Shown here in pieces: positions 1 to 6,074 of a stretch of 6,635 bases of DNA. Origin of the DNA: Synechococcales cyanobacterium PMM_0003. GTDB lineage: Bacteria > Cyanobacteriota > Cyanobacteriia > Pseudanabaenales > Pseudanabaenaceae. The notes under the pieces were generated by a model. That model saw only the letters and a program-made list of their open reading frames with translations, ran no database searches and had not been told where the DNA came from. A program made the position numbers and the translations under genes. The DNA lies in contig CASBRC010000420.1 of NCBI GenBank assembly GCA_949128015.1, forward strand, positions 1 to 6,635, written 5' to 3'. How positions within the stretch are numbered: position 1 is the first letter of the stretch; the number at the start of each line of letters is the position of its first letter.

Positions 1-539
1 GAAGTTTGCGATCGCAATAACTTACCATCACTTAAATACAATGTGTCTGCCATGTCACGGGCAGGGTGATCGGCAGGAGTATTTAACGCCTCAAAGTTAT
101 AGTAATCAGTCTCGATTTCTGGACCTTGAGCAATTGTAAAGCCTAAGCCAACCAAAATATCTAGCATACGATCAATGGTGCTTTGGATTGGATGCTGTCT
201 GCCTTGATAGGAGTGCAGAATACCAGGCATGGTCACATCAAGGGTCTCTGATTCAAGACGCTTGGTAATTACAGCTTGCTGAATCGTGGTTTTACGTTCT
301 TCAAGCTGATTTTGTAATGTTTGCTTAATCTGATTGGCGATCGCACCAACTTGAGGGCGCTCTTCAGCCGAGAGCTTGCCCATTGTCCCAAGAATCTGAG
401 AGAGAGTACCTTTCTTTCCTAAATACTCGACTCGAAGTTGCTCTAATTCTTCAGGAGTTTGCACATCTCCAACTGATTTTGTTGCGAGTTCCGCTAGAGA
501 TTGTAGTTGAGCAGTTAAGCCCTCTAAGTCCGTTGCCAT
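1..539 (-). CDS. pheS: Phenylalanyl-tRNA synthetase alpha subunit, N-terminal part (partial)
   Basis: This is the catalytic alpha chain of the cytoplasmic (alpha-beta)2 enzyme that charges tRNA-Phe with phenylalanine. The 179 visible codons begin MATDLEGLTAQL and run off the left edge without a stop. Residues 1 to about 95 are the charged helical region that forms the N-terminal coiled-coil tRNA-binding arm, including YLGKKG at 39-44. Residues from about 100 enter the class II synthetase core: HPI at 116-118, GFTIAQGPEIETDYYNFEAL around 133-152, then PADHPARDM and LLRSQT, which correspond to the well-conserved PheS blocks ending LLRTQTS in E. coli. The ATG at 539-537 is preceded by AGGA seven bases upstream. 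The missing part would hold motifs 2 and 3. The preceding gene on this strand ends in a terminator, so pheS probably has its own promoter in the short gap. Identity is very secure. Confidence 0.97.
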   Translation of the reverse strand, partial: MATDLEGLTAQLQSLAELATKSVGDVQTPEELEQLRVEYLGKKGTLSQILGTMGKLSAEERPQVGAIANQIKQTLQNQLEERKTTIQQAVITKRLESETLDVTMPGILHSYQGRQHPIQSTIDRMLDILVGLGFTIAQGPEIETDYYNFEALNTPADHPARDMADTLYLSDGKLLRSQT

Positions 540-640
540 CAACGTTTCCTAATTATTTATGAAAAATCTTTGTTGTCATAACTTTAGCAGAAAAAATACA
601 AACTCTTCGGTGATCGAGAGACTTTCTTGAAAAAATTAAA
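540..640 (-). promoter_or_regulatory. pheS 5' region with ribosome binding site
   Basis: This 101-base AT-rich gap lies between the terminator of the upstream M23 gene and pheS. AGGA at 550-547 (minus strand) sits seven bases before the ATG and is a convincing ribosome binding site. Because a strong terminator precedes it, a promoter should lie here, but I could not pick one: the best pairs, such as TTGTAT with TATGAC 15 bases downstream, are weak. No T-box-like or leader-peptide attenuator is visible. Confidence 0.5.
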
Positions 641-673
641 AAAGAGAGGGCTTGCTAAACAAGCCCTCTCTTT
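641..673. terminator. Rho-independent terminator, probably for the M23 gene
   Basis: The two 14-base arms, 641-654 (AAAGAGAGGGCTTG) and 660-673 (CAAGCCCTCTCTTT), are perfect complements around a five-base loop. On the minus strand the hairpin begins 20 bases after the TAA of the M23 gene and is followed by a long T-rich tract (TTTAATTTTTT), as expected for an intrinsic terminator. On the plus strand only about five T residues follow, so plus-strand termination is possible but weaker. Confidence 0.93.
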
Positions 674-692
674 TTAGGAAGATGAGATCCCT

Positions 693-3254
693 TTATTTTT
701 TAGCACTCGCTAGGAATACCATTGGATCGATCGCACTACCACCATTAGGTCGAATCTCAAAGTGGAGGTGAGGTCCTGTACTGAATCCAGTACTACCCAT
801 CGTGCCAATCATCTGACCTTGACCAACTGTTTGACCTTCCTTAACATATAGCTCATTCATGTGGGCATATCTAGTGATTGTGCCATCAGCATGACGAATA
901 TCGATCATGTTGCCGTATCCGCCATCACTCCAAGTAGCATACTCGATTACACCTGATGCTGCTGCCAAAATTGGTGTACCAACAGGTGCGGCAATATCAA
1001 TTCCCGCATGAATCCTTCCCCAACGCCAGCCGAAGCCAGATGTAAATACCCCGTCAGCCGGCCAAATAAAGCCAGTCGATAGTCCGTAATCTTGGACATC
1101 GGGTAAGTAAGCACTCGCGGTAAGTTGTGGTAACTGCGGAGAAACACCTGATCGATCGCCTGGATTAGCGATCGCATTACGACTTGCATCAAAGTTGCGA
1201 TCGGCATTTGGCGAAGCATTTAAATTTGCAGCAGCAATCTTAGCCGCTTCGAGCTTACGAGCTTCTTCAGCCCTTGCTGCTTCTTTGATCTCAGCATCAC
1301 GGACTTTATCGTTAAGTCGATTAACTTCTGTCTCTAGACGCTTCACCTCTAAAGAAGTCATCCTTGCTTCAGGATCAGGCAATAAAGCCGCAATTTGGTT
1401 GGGCTGAGCGATTGTCACTACCTGCTGTTCAGCAGATACTAATGCAGGAACTTTTGGCACAATGCTAGCTGCTGACCTTACAGGAATCTGAACATTCGGC
1501 TCAGAGGCAGGTTGAGAGATGGCAGAGGCAGGTTCAGCATTGGAACTATCGCTTTGTTCGATCGCCCGATTTGCTGGAATCGTTGGAGTCGATATTGCGG
1601 CTACCGTTGTAGACTTGCTAATTGGCTCCGCAGCGGGCTGATTTAAAGCTTCTGAAGGGACATTGCTGAGGTTGACACGTTGCTCTTTAATGAAAGCTGT
1701 AGGTATTTCTGGAATCGACAATACTGTCGCAATTATAGGTGGAAACTGAAGTCTAGGCTCAGCAACTGGCTGAAAAGAATTAGCTTCGATGGGGATTGAG
1801 CGATTATTACTGTACTGTTCAGCAGCACTCGTCGCAGGAATTGATGGAGTTGCGATCGACCTTGCTGGCAAGTTAAGCGCTGTTGAAGACATCGCAGGAT
1901 TCTTTTTGTTGTTAGGATTATTAAGACTACCTAATTCATTCAACAACTGATCGGGGGCAAATGGAAAAAGTGCAGCTGCAACCTTAATTGCTGGCTCACT
2001 AGCGACAGGTAAGCTAGGTTGCATAGCAGTCACTTTTGCTTGCATGCCAGATGACTGCTCAAGAGCGGGAGAAGTTGGCATATTAGCAGAAGCTTCAGAT
2101 CCTGTTAACTGCATTAAGCCTTGCCAAGGGGAAACGCGATTAGCAGCAGCGATCTTAGTTACAGCATCTTTTGGTAAAACCATCGGCGTAGCAGCCGTAA
2201 CTCTCATTGGTTCAACTTCTCTAGACAAAGAATTAGTTGCCGAAACTCTAGTAGTCTCTGACAAAGATGCTACAGGCGATGGTATCTGCTTACTTGGCTT
2301 TTCATTAGAAGATGCGATCGTTCGAGTCGATGGCAAACTACGACCTTGAGGAAGCTTTAGCTCTTGATTTAGTTCTAACCATTGAGGGCTTTCTAGCTTG
2401 TTTGCCTCAATGATTGATCTTTGGGTAATACCATTGCGGCGAGCAATCGTCTCAATCGTATCGCCGTTTTGAACTCGGTATGAAGTAAACTTGGGCTGCT
2501 TGGCAATCTCATTTTCAGCGATATTTGACTTGGAATTAGCACTAGCTAATGTAGCTACTGCTTTTTTGCCTTCTAATTCCTGCAAACGCAGAGTTAAGCG
2601 CTCTTTTTCAGCTATCAACCGCCTCTTTACATGTCCTTCTTTAACTTGCATTAAAGTTGAGACATTTCCTGGGATTACCAGAGGCTGATCAATGGCTAAA
2701 AAATCGCCAGAAGTTAGAGACGTAAACTTGATGATTTCGCTCTTGGGAACGTTGTAGTAACTAGAAATAGCTTCGAGTGTATCGCCAGATCTAACCTTAT
2801 GAACCAAACCGTTCACAGGTGGTATTACCAGCTTCGTACCTGGTTGCAATTCAGTATTTGCACTGATGTTGTTTGAAGCGGCGATCGCAGCTGCGTCAAC
2901 TTGATAGACTTGGGTTAGTTTCCATAAGGTTTCATCTTCACGCACCTCATGGACGATTACGCCTTGGCTATTGTCCCATGTACCTGATGCGATCGCAGTT
3001 CTTGCCATTTCATACTTGCGATCTTGGTTTTGTGCCATCACATCCGTCAATGTACGCGATGACACGGCAACTGGGGAAGCCTTGAGATTATTGTTCGCTG
3101 ATTGCTGGTTAACCAAAACCCCCACGGTTCCTGCGGATAGGGCAAACCCTAACACAGCGAGAGAACGACGCACCTTCAGAGAGGAAACCTTATCACCCAA
3201 TGTCAGGGAAACATTGGTTATTAGATCCTCGTCTTTAGAAGATATCTTTTTCAA
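693..3254 (-). CDS. Membrane-anchored LysM-repeat M23 (LytM) peptidoglycan endopeptidase
   Basis: This 853-residue protein probably cuts peptide cross-links in the cell wall. A basic cytoplasmic N-terminus (to about 30) precedes one hydrophobic segment at about 31-48 with no lipobox cysteine, so a signal anchor or signal peptide is likely. Three LysM domains follow at about 101-146, 151-195 and 258-302. A short coiled coil lies between the second and third (about 208-231). Then comes a Pro/Ala/Ser-rich linker, about 305-625, with four degenerate repeats at 462-610, and a charged coiled coil at about 628-677. The C-terminal M23 domain (about 728-850) keeps the zinc ligands H749, D753 and H831 and the other catalytic histidines H798 (YAHM) and H829 (HLHFE), so it should be active. 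The start is TTG, chosen because AAGAGGAGG lies seven bases upstream, an in-frame stop lies just before it, and the next in-frame ATG (residue 73) would remove the anchor. Known LysM-M23 proteins (NlpD/EnvC-like) act either as hydrolases or as amidase activators; the full catalytic set argues for hydrolase. The leader may be structured. Confidence 0.93.
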   Translation of the reverse strand: MKKISSKDEDLITNVSLTLGDKVSSLKVRRSLAVLGFALSAGTVGVLVNQQSANNNLKASPVAVSSRTLTDVMAQNQDRKYEMARTAIASGTWDNSQGVIVHEVREDETLWKLTQVYQVDAAAIAASNNISANTELQPGTKLVIPPVNGLVHKVRSGDTLEAISSYYNVPKSEIIKFTSLTSGDFLAIDQPLVIPGNVSTLMQVKEGHVKRRLIAEKERLTLRLQELEGKKAVATLASANSKSNIAENEIAKQPKFTSYRVQNGDTIETIARRNGITQRSIIEANKLESPQWLELNQELKLPQGRSLPSTRTIASSNEKPSKQIPSPVASLSETTRVSATNSLSREVEPMRVTAATPMVLPKDAVTKIAAANRVSPWQGLMQLTGSEASANMPTSPALEQSSGMQAKVTAMQPSLPVASEPAIKVAAALFPFAPDQLLNELGSLNNPNNKKNPAMSSTALNLPARSIATPSIPATSAAEQYSNNRSIPIEANSFQPVAEPRLQFPPIIATVLSIPEIPTAFIKEQRVNLSNVPSEALNQPAAEPISKSTTVAAISTPTIPANRAIEQSDSSNAEPASAISQPASEPNVQIPVRSAASIVPKVPALVSAEQQVVTIAQPNQIAALLPDPEARMTSLEVKRLETEVNRLNDKVRDAEIKEAARAEEARKLEAAKIAAANLNASPNADRNFDASRNAIANPGDRSGVSPQLPQLTASAYLPDVQDYGLSTGFIWPADGVFTSGFGWRWGRIHAGIDIAAPVGTPILAAASGVIEYATWSDGGYGNMIDIRHADGTITRYAHMNELYVKEGQTVGQGQMIGTMGSTGFSTGPHLHFEIRPNGGSAIDPMVFLASAKK
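1425..1871 (-). repeat. Four degenerate tandem repeats (42-45 residues) in the M23 linker
   Basis: Residues 462-610 of the M23 protein contain four units that align by eye. Each has a segment resembling I-A-T-P-S-I-P-x-x-x-A followed by Glu-Gln, with the EQ pairs at 479/480, 524/525, 566/567 and 609/610 (steps of 45, 42 and 43). The first three units end in QPxxEP at 495-500, 539-544 and 581-586 (steps of 44 and 42). The fourth has only QPNQ at 617-620. At DNA level the units have diverged, apart from a 12-base direct repeat CAGAGGCAGGTT at 1502-1513 and 1523-1534. The likely role is an extended spacer that lets the catalytic domain reach the wall. Confidence 0.75.
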
Positions 3255-3260
3255 AAAACT

Positions 3261-3270
3261 GCCTCCTCTT
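3261..3270 (-). promoter_or_regulatory. Strong Shine-Dalgarno sequence fixing the TTG start of the M23 gene
   Basis: On the minus strand AAGAGGAGG is separated by seven bases from the TTG codon at 3254-3252. It is the strongest ribosome binding site in the window and is the main reason for accepting a TTG start. A TAG in the same frame at 3275-3273 excludes any longer reading. Confidence 0.85.
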
Positions 3271-3278
3271 AACTAGCT

Positions 3279-3369
3279 TTGCTCCTGATAAATCAAGTGT
3301 GAGAATGAAGCGAGTCAAATAATCAAAGCCTACTTCAATAGGTAGATTATTAAACTCAGCAAGGAGCAA
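3279..3369 (-). promoter_or_regulatory. Nested inverted repeats in the presumed 5' leader of the M23 gene
   Basis: Three sets of complementary arms are nested. The outer pair is TTGCTCCT at 3279-3286 with AGGAGCAA at 3362-3369. The middle pair is 3312-3324 with 3345-3357: 13 positions, 11 Watson-Crick, one G-U when read as minus-strand RNA, one mismatch. The inner pair is CCTA at 3329-3332 with TAGG at 3339-3342, around a six-base loop. The element ends nine bases upstream of the Shine-Dalgarno sequence. Read as minus-strand RNA, the distal segment CUCCUU can also pair with GAGGAG of the Shine-Dalgarno sequence, so a translational switch is conceivable. No transcript start is known, so this remains inference. 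Confidence 0.5.
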
Positions 3370-3453
3370 TTACAGATAACAAGTTACCTTGATTTTTTCT
3401 TTAAAACAAGTTCATAGTGAACAGTAAAAAAGACGATTTTGTGTATTAGAAGT

Positions 3454-3470
3454 CATTCTTTTGGAGAATG
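3454..3470. other. Small perfect hairpin CATTCT/AGAATG
   Basis: Six-base arms 3454-3459 and 3465-3470 flank the loop TTTGG and are followed by CATATATAAA. It could be an operator half-site pair next to a promoter-like AT stretch, or chance; no factor is recognised. Confidence 0.25.
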
Positions 3471-3667
3471 CATATATAAAACTACTTTGTCAACCATCGG
3501 TTTGGTAAAATAATCTTCCAAAATCTATAGAAAATCAATTTTCATTTAACTATACCTAAAGATAGTTTTTTGGGGAAACCTTATTTCCAAAGTAAGAACT
3601 TTTTTGAGTCCACAAAATGATTTTGCTTAATCCGAGATTTTAGAGTATATTCTATTTCTGCCAGTAG

Positions 3668-3708
3668 CAAGAGCAGTTATTATAGTTTTACATCTATACA
3701 AGCTCTTG
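3668..3708. other. Nested inverted repeat CAAGAGC/GCTCTTG
   Basis: The outer seven-base arms 3668-3674 and 3702-3708 are perfect complements. Inside them TATAG (3681-3685) pairs with CTATA (3694-3698) around an eight-base loop. There is no T-tract and no neighbouring gene end, so it is not a terminator. It may be part of an untranslated RNA or a chance fold in AT-rich DNA. Confidence 0.3.
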
Positions 3709-3817
3709 ATACCTCCATTTTACGCTTATTTACTGCCTGTAGCGTTTTCAATCAACTTTTTTTATTATGTAAGCTTTTTTTAACAATTTGCAGTAAAAAA
3801 TTTACAAAATCAATCTT

Positions 3818-3865
3818 AGTCAGACAGCAACTTCAGAAATTTGTAAGAGTTGCTGTCTTCTGACT
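3818..3865. repeat. Bulged 15-bp inverted repeat
   Basis: GACAGCAACT at 3823-3832 pairs with AGTTGCTGTC at 3848-3857. The stem continues with AGTCA (3818-3822) against TGACT (3861-3865) across a three-base bulge TTC. The loop is 15 bases. It lies about 55 bases left of the 17-bp palindrome and has no good T-tract on either side, so a simple terminator is unlikely. It may be a mobile palindromic relic or an RNA structure. Confidence 0.45.
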
Positions 3866-3920
3866 AGTGTTTCAGTTAATTTCAATAGCGGTTGTAATTG
3901 TAGGCTGCCTTTCAAAAGAA

Positions 3921-3967
3921 CAATTTTGGGGTTTGCAACGCCATAGGTGCTGCAAACCCCAAAATTG
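3921..3967. repeat. Perfect 17-bp palindromic element, REP-like
   Basis: CAATTTTGGGGTTTGCA at 3921-3937 is the exact reverse complement of 3951-3967. Between the arms an A/C mismatch is followed by a further four-pair stem (one pair is G-T) closed by the loop ATA, so almost the whole 47 bases can fold. No T-run follows on either strand and no gene ends nearby, which argues against a terminator. Its form, a GC-rich tip with AT-rich base in an intergenic position, suits a dispersed extragenic palindromic repeat. Only one copy is visible here. Confidence 0.6.
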
Positions 3968-3995
3968 GTTTCATAATGAGAATTGCTGGCAGGAT

Positions 3996-4009
3996 GTATA
4001 CATAATTAC
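3996..4009 (+). promoter_or_regulatory. NtcA-like site (tGTA-N8-TACa) upstream of the branching enzyme
   Basis: GTATACATAATTAC matches the NtcA core GTA-N8-TAC, and the flanking T and A match the extended consensus. NtcA is the cyanobacterial nitrogen-control activator, which usually binds about 22 bases before a TAN3T -10 box. Here TAAAAT begins 19 bases and TACTTT 25 bases after the site, so spacing is imperfect either way. A start here would leave an untranslated leader of about 260 bases. One such match in an AT-rich kilobase could be chance. Confidence 0.3.
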
Positions 4010-4161
4010 ATTGGGTGCAGGAATAGCTTAAAATTACTTTAAAAATGCCTTAAAAAATGAAATCACATTTGGAGATAGCAGCTTTCATCAGCATAACTAA
4101 CTTATAAAGCCCCTACACCTCCTTTAATTAGGGTAGACAAACTTTAACGTACTTTATCTGC

Positions 4162-4189
4162 TTGAAAACCGTTATTAGACCAACATATG
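4162..4189 (+). promoter_or_regulatory. Possible sigma-70-type promoter for the branching enzyme
   Basis: TTGAAA at 4162-4167 is a good -35 match. It is followed after 16 bases by CATATG at 4184-4189, a mediocre -10. Transcription from here would give a leader of roughly 105 bases containing the AGATCAAG/CTTGATCT hairpin. It is the best pair I found near the gene, but it is weak. Confidence 0.25.
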
Positions 4190-4200
4190 AGTAAATTTAC

Positions 4201-4241
4201 AGATCAAGATAGGCGATACGTAGCGTTGTTTACCTTGATCT
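4201..4241 (+). other. Inverted repeat AGATCAAG/CTTGATCT in the branching-enzyme leader
   Basis: The perfect eight-base arms 4201-4208 and 4234-4241 enclose 25 bases that include the palindrome TACGTA. The element sits 62 bases before the start codon. It may be a leader hairpin or an operator; no known family is recognised. Confidence 0.35.
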
Positions 4242-4303
4242 ATAACTTCTGCCATTTTTAGCAATATCGGCTAATTTAAAGACTTTTTAGGAAAAGAAGA
4301 TCT

Positions 4304-5902
4304 ATGAGCATTGGATATCTCGCGCTGGTCTTACACGCTCACTTGCCTTATGTCCGCCACCCCGAAAGCGACTATGTGCTTGAAGAAGAATGGTTGTATG
4401 AGGCGATCACCGAGACTTATATTCCCCTGATCAAAGTCTACGAGGGACTCAGGCGAGATGGTATTGATTTTAAAATAACCATGAGCATGACTCCGCCACT
4501 GGTATCCATGTTGCGCGATCCTCTCTTGCAAGAACGCTATGACAAGCATCTAGCCACGCTACAGCAATTAGTTGAACTTGAAGTAATTCATAACGAACAT
4601 AATGGTCATGTCAAGTATCTTGCTGAGTACTATGTCAGAGAATTTGCGGAGACTCGCGAAATTTGGGAAAAATATAGCGGCGATCTGATCACTGCGTTTA
4701 AGCAATTTCAAGACACTAACAATCTAGAAATTATTACCTGTGGTGCAACTCATGGCTATTTGCCTCTGATGAAAATGTATCCAGAGGCAGTCTGGGCGCA
4801 ATTAGAAGTCGCCGTTGAACATTACACACAAGAATTTGGACGCGCACCTAATGGGATTTGGTTGCCAGAATGTGCCTATTACGACGGATTAGAGCGATTG
4901 CTTGCCGATGTGGGGCTACGCTATTTCTTGACCGATGGACATGGGATTTTGTATGGTCAGCCACGCCCTCGTTATGGGACATATGCACCTGTTTTTACGG
5001 AAACAGGGGTAGCAGCATTTGCCCGCGATCATGAGTCTTCACAGCAAGTGTGGTCATCGAAAGTTGGTTATCCAGGTAATGCTGTTTATCGCGAGTTCTA
5101 CAAAGATCTAGGATGGGAAGCGGATTATGAGTATATTAAGCCGTTTATCATGCCGAATGGTCAACGAAAGAATACTGGGGTTAAATATCACCGTATTACA
5201 GGACGTGATTTTGGACTAGACGCAAAACAGCTTTACGATCCTTATTGGGCAAAAGAAAAGGCAGCCGAACATGCAACCAACTTTATGCAAAATCGCGAAC
5301 GTCAAGTTGGTTACCTCCACGACATGATGGGTCGTCCGCCGCTTGTGGTATCTCCCTATGATGCAGAGTTGTTTGGACACTGGTGGTATGAGGGACCTTG
5401 GTTTATCGATTTCTTGATTCGTAAGTCTTATTACGATCAGACGACTTATGAGATGACACATCTTGCGGATTATCTGCGTGATAACCCAACTCAACAGGTG
5501 TCACGTCCTGCTCAATCTAGTTGGGGTTATAAAGGTTTCCATGAATATTGGCTAAATGAAACAAATGCTTGGGTCTATCAGCATTTACACAAAGGTGCAG
5601 AACGAATGATTCATTTGTCCTATCGTGAACCTGTAGATGAACTAGAGTGGCGAGCTTTAAATCAAGCGGCGCGTGAGTTACTCTTGGCGCAGTCCTCTGA
5701 TTGGGCCTTTATCATGCGGACTGGCACAATGGTTCCCTATGCGATGAGACGGACGCGATCGCATTTAATGCGACTAGAGAAATTGTTTGAAGATATCGAA
5801 GCTGGGACAATCGATGCTGGTTGGCTGGAAAAAATTGAGTATATAGACAATATTTTCCCTGATATTAATTACCGAACTTATCGTCCATTGATAGCTGGTT
5901 AA
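4304..5902 (+). CDS. GH57-family 1,4-alpha-glucan (glycogen) branching enzyme
   Basis: This 532-residue cytoplasmic enzyme should cut alpha-1,4 glucan chains and re-attach them as alpha-1,6 branches during glycogen synthesis. It is unrelated in fold to GH13 GlgB. Visible GH57 blocks are HAHLPY at 11-16, TCGATHGYLP at 145-154, IWLPEC at 185-190 with the nucleophile E189, and SPYDAELFGHWWYEG at 350-364 with the acid/base D353. In characterised Thermus and Thermococcus enzymes the catalytic pair lies at nearly the same positions. W271, W407 and W416 fall in segments that form the glucan-binding groove in those proteins. The C-terminal third is the helical DUF1957-type domain that separates branching enzymes from GH57 amylases. 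Length resembles the short bacterial enzymes, and there is no C-terminal helix-hairpin-helix extension. The ATG has purine-rich AGGAAAAGAAGA upstream. It is a single-gene unit with its own terminator. An amylase assignment is less likely. Confidence 0.93.
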   Translation: MSIGYLALVLHAHLPYVRHPESDYVLEEEWLYEAITETYIPLIKVYEGLRRDGIDFKITMSMTPPLVSMLRDPLLQERYDKHLATLQQLVELEVIHNEHNGHVKYLAEYYVREFAETREIWEKYSGDLITAFKQFQDTNNLEIITCGATHGYLPLMKMYPEAVWAQLEVAVEHYTQEFGRAPNGIWLPECAYYDGLERLLADVGLRYFLTDGHGILYGQPRPRYGTYAPVFTETGVAAFARDHESSQQVWSSKVGYPGNAVYREFYKDLGWEADYEYIKPFIMPNGQRKNTGVKYHRITGRDFGLDAKQLYDPYWAKEKAAEHATNFMQNRERQVGYLHDMMGRPPLVVSPYDAELFGHWWYEGPWFIDFLIRKSYYDQTTYEMTHLADYLRDNPTQQVSRPAQSSWGYKGFHEYWLNETNAWVYQHLHKGAERMIHLSYREPVDELEWRALNQAARELLLAQSSDWAFIMRTGTMVPYAMRRTRSHLMRLEKLFEDIEAGTIDAGWLEKIEYIDNIFPDINYRTYRPLIAG

Positions 5903-5911
5903 TTACATCCC

Positions 5912-5960
5912 TTTACACAAAATAAAAGCGGCGCGATGCGCCGCTTTTATTTTGTGTAAA
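5912..5960. terminator. 23-bp perfect-stem terminator after the branching enzyme
   Basis: Arms 5912-5934 and 5938-5960 are perfect complements over 23 bases with a three-base GAT loop. The core GCGGCGC/GCGCCGC is GC-rich, and the outer part reads TTTTATTTTGTG on the exit side. The hairpin begins ten bases after the TAA of the branching enzyme. Being symmetrical, it could also stop leftward transcription. Confidence 0.92.
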
Positions 5961-5995
5961 AGAATTTTTATCTACATTTATTTAATAAAATATTA

Positions 5996-6060
5996 GTAAC
6001 ATATGCTACCGTTTATATACTTATATGTTATGGTAGCTGTATGTAAACAGTATGTAATTT
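5996..6060 (+). promoter_or_regulatory. Repeat-rich promoter/leader of the 51-residue ORF, with NtcA-like core
   Basis: GTA-N8-TAC occurs at 5996-6009, with TATGGT (TAN3T) 19 bases further on. The same stretch holds an inverted repeat: ACATAT-GCTACC at 5999-6010 pairs with GGTAGC at 6032-6037 and GTATGT at 6039-6044 (12 pairs, one bulged T, one G-T). Three direct copies of TATGTTA/TATGTAA lie at 6024-6030, 6040-6046 and 6051-6057. TATACT at 6016-6021 is another possible -10. These overlap so closely that a promoter with operator sites, or a hairpin leader, is likely, but I cannot say which. Confidence 0.4.
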
Positions 6061-6074
6061 AAAGGATATTAGTC

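Larger units (their letters stand above)
3255..4303. other. Long AT-rich divergent intergenic region without a recognisable gene
   Basis: About 1.05 kb separates the leftward M23 gene from the rightward branching enzyme. All frames are broken by frequent stops; the longest starts I found give peptides of 16 to 24 residues without ribosome binding sites. The region holds promoters or leaders for both genes and several inverted repeats: a nested leader fold (3279-3369), short hairpins at 3454-3470 and 3668-3708, bulged or palindromic elements at 3818-3865 and 3921-3967, an NtcA-like site at 3996-4009, and AGATCAAG/CTTGATCT at 4201-4241. I recognise no known small RNA or riboswitch here. Confidence 0.7.

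Noticed and set aside
700..708. TTAGCACTC, the left half of the CIRCE heat-shock operator
   Set aside because: The partner GAGTGCTAA is absent nine bases away, and the sequence lies inside the 3' end of the M23 coding region.
1195..3276. Several open frames of 65 to 101 codons antisense to the M23 gene
   Set aside because: They are frames opposite a gene with clear domains, are low-complexity translations of its Ala/Ser-rich linker, and have no recognisable motifs.
3548..3567. AACTAT/ATAGTT hairpin followed by a T-run
   Set aside because: The stem is six pairs and almost all A-T, with no gene ending nearby, so it is not credible as a terminator.
4058..4108. Short ORF of 16 codons (MKSHLEIA...)
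   Set aside because: No Shine-Dalgarno sequence, very short, and no sign of conservation that can be judged here.
4111..4133. CCCTA/TAGGG inverted repeat
   Set aside because: Only five pairs with a 13-base loop; expected by chance in a region of this length.
4191..4200. GTAAATTTAC palindrome as an NtcA site
   Set aside because: The spacing between GTA and TAC is four rather than eight bases, so it does not fit the NtcA core.
4187..4261. Short ORF of 24 codons before the branching enzyme (MSKFTDQD...)
   Set aside because: It has no ribosome binding site and overlaps the AGATCAAG/CTTGATCT inverted repeat. It could be an upstream leader peptide, but nothing supports it.
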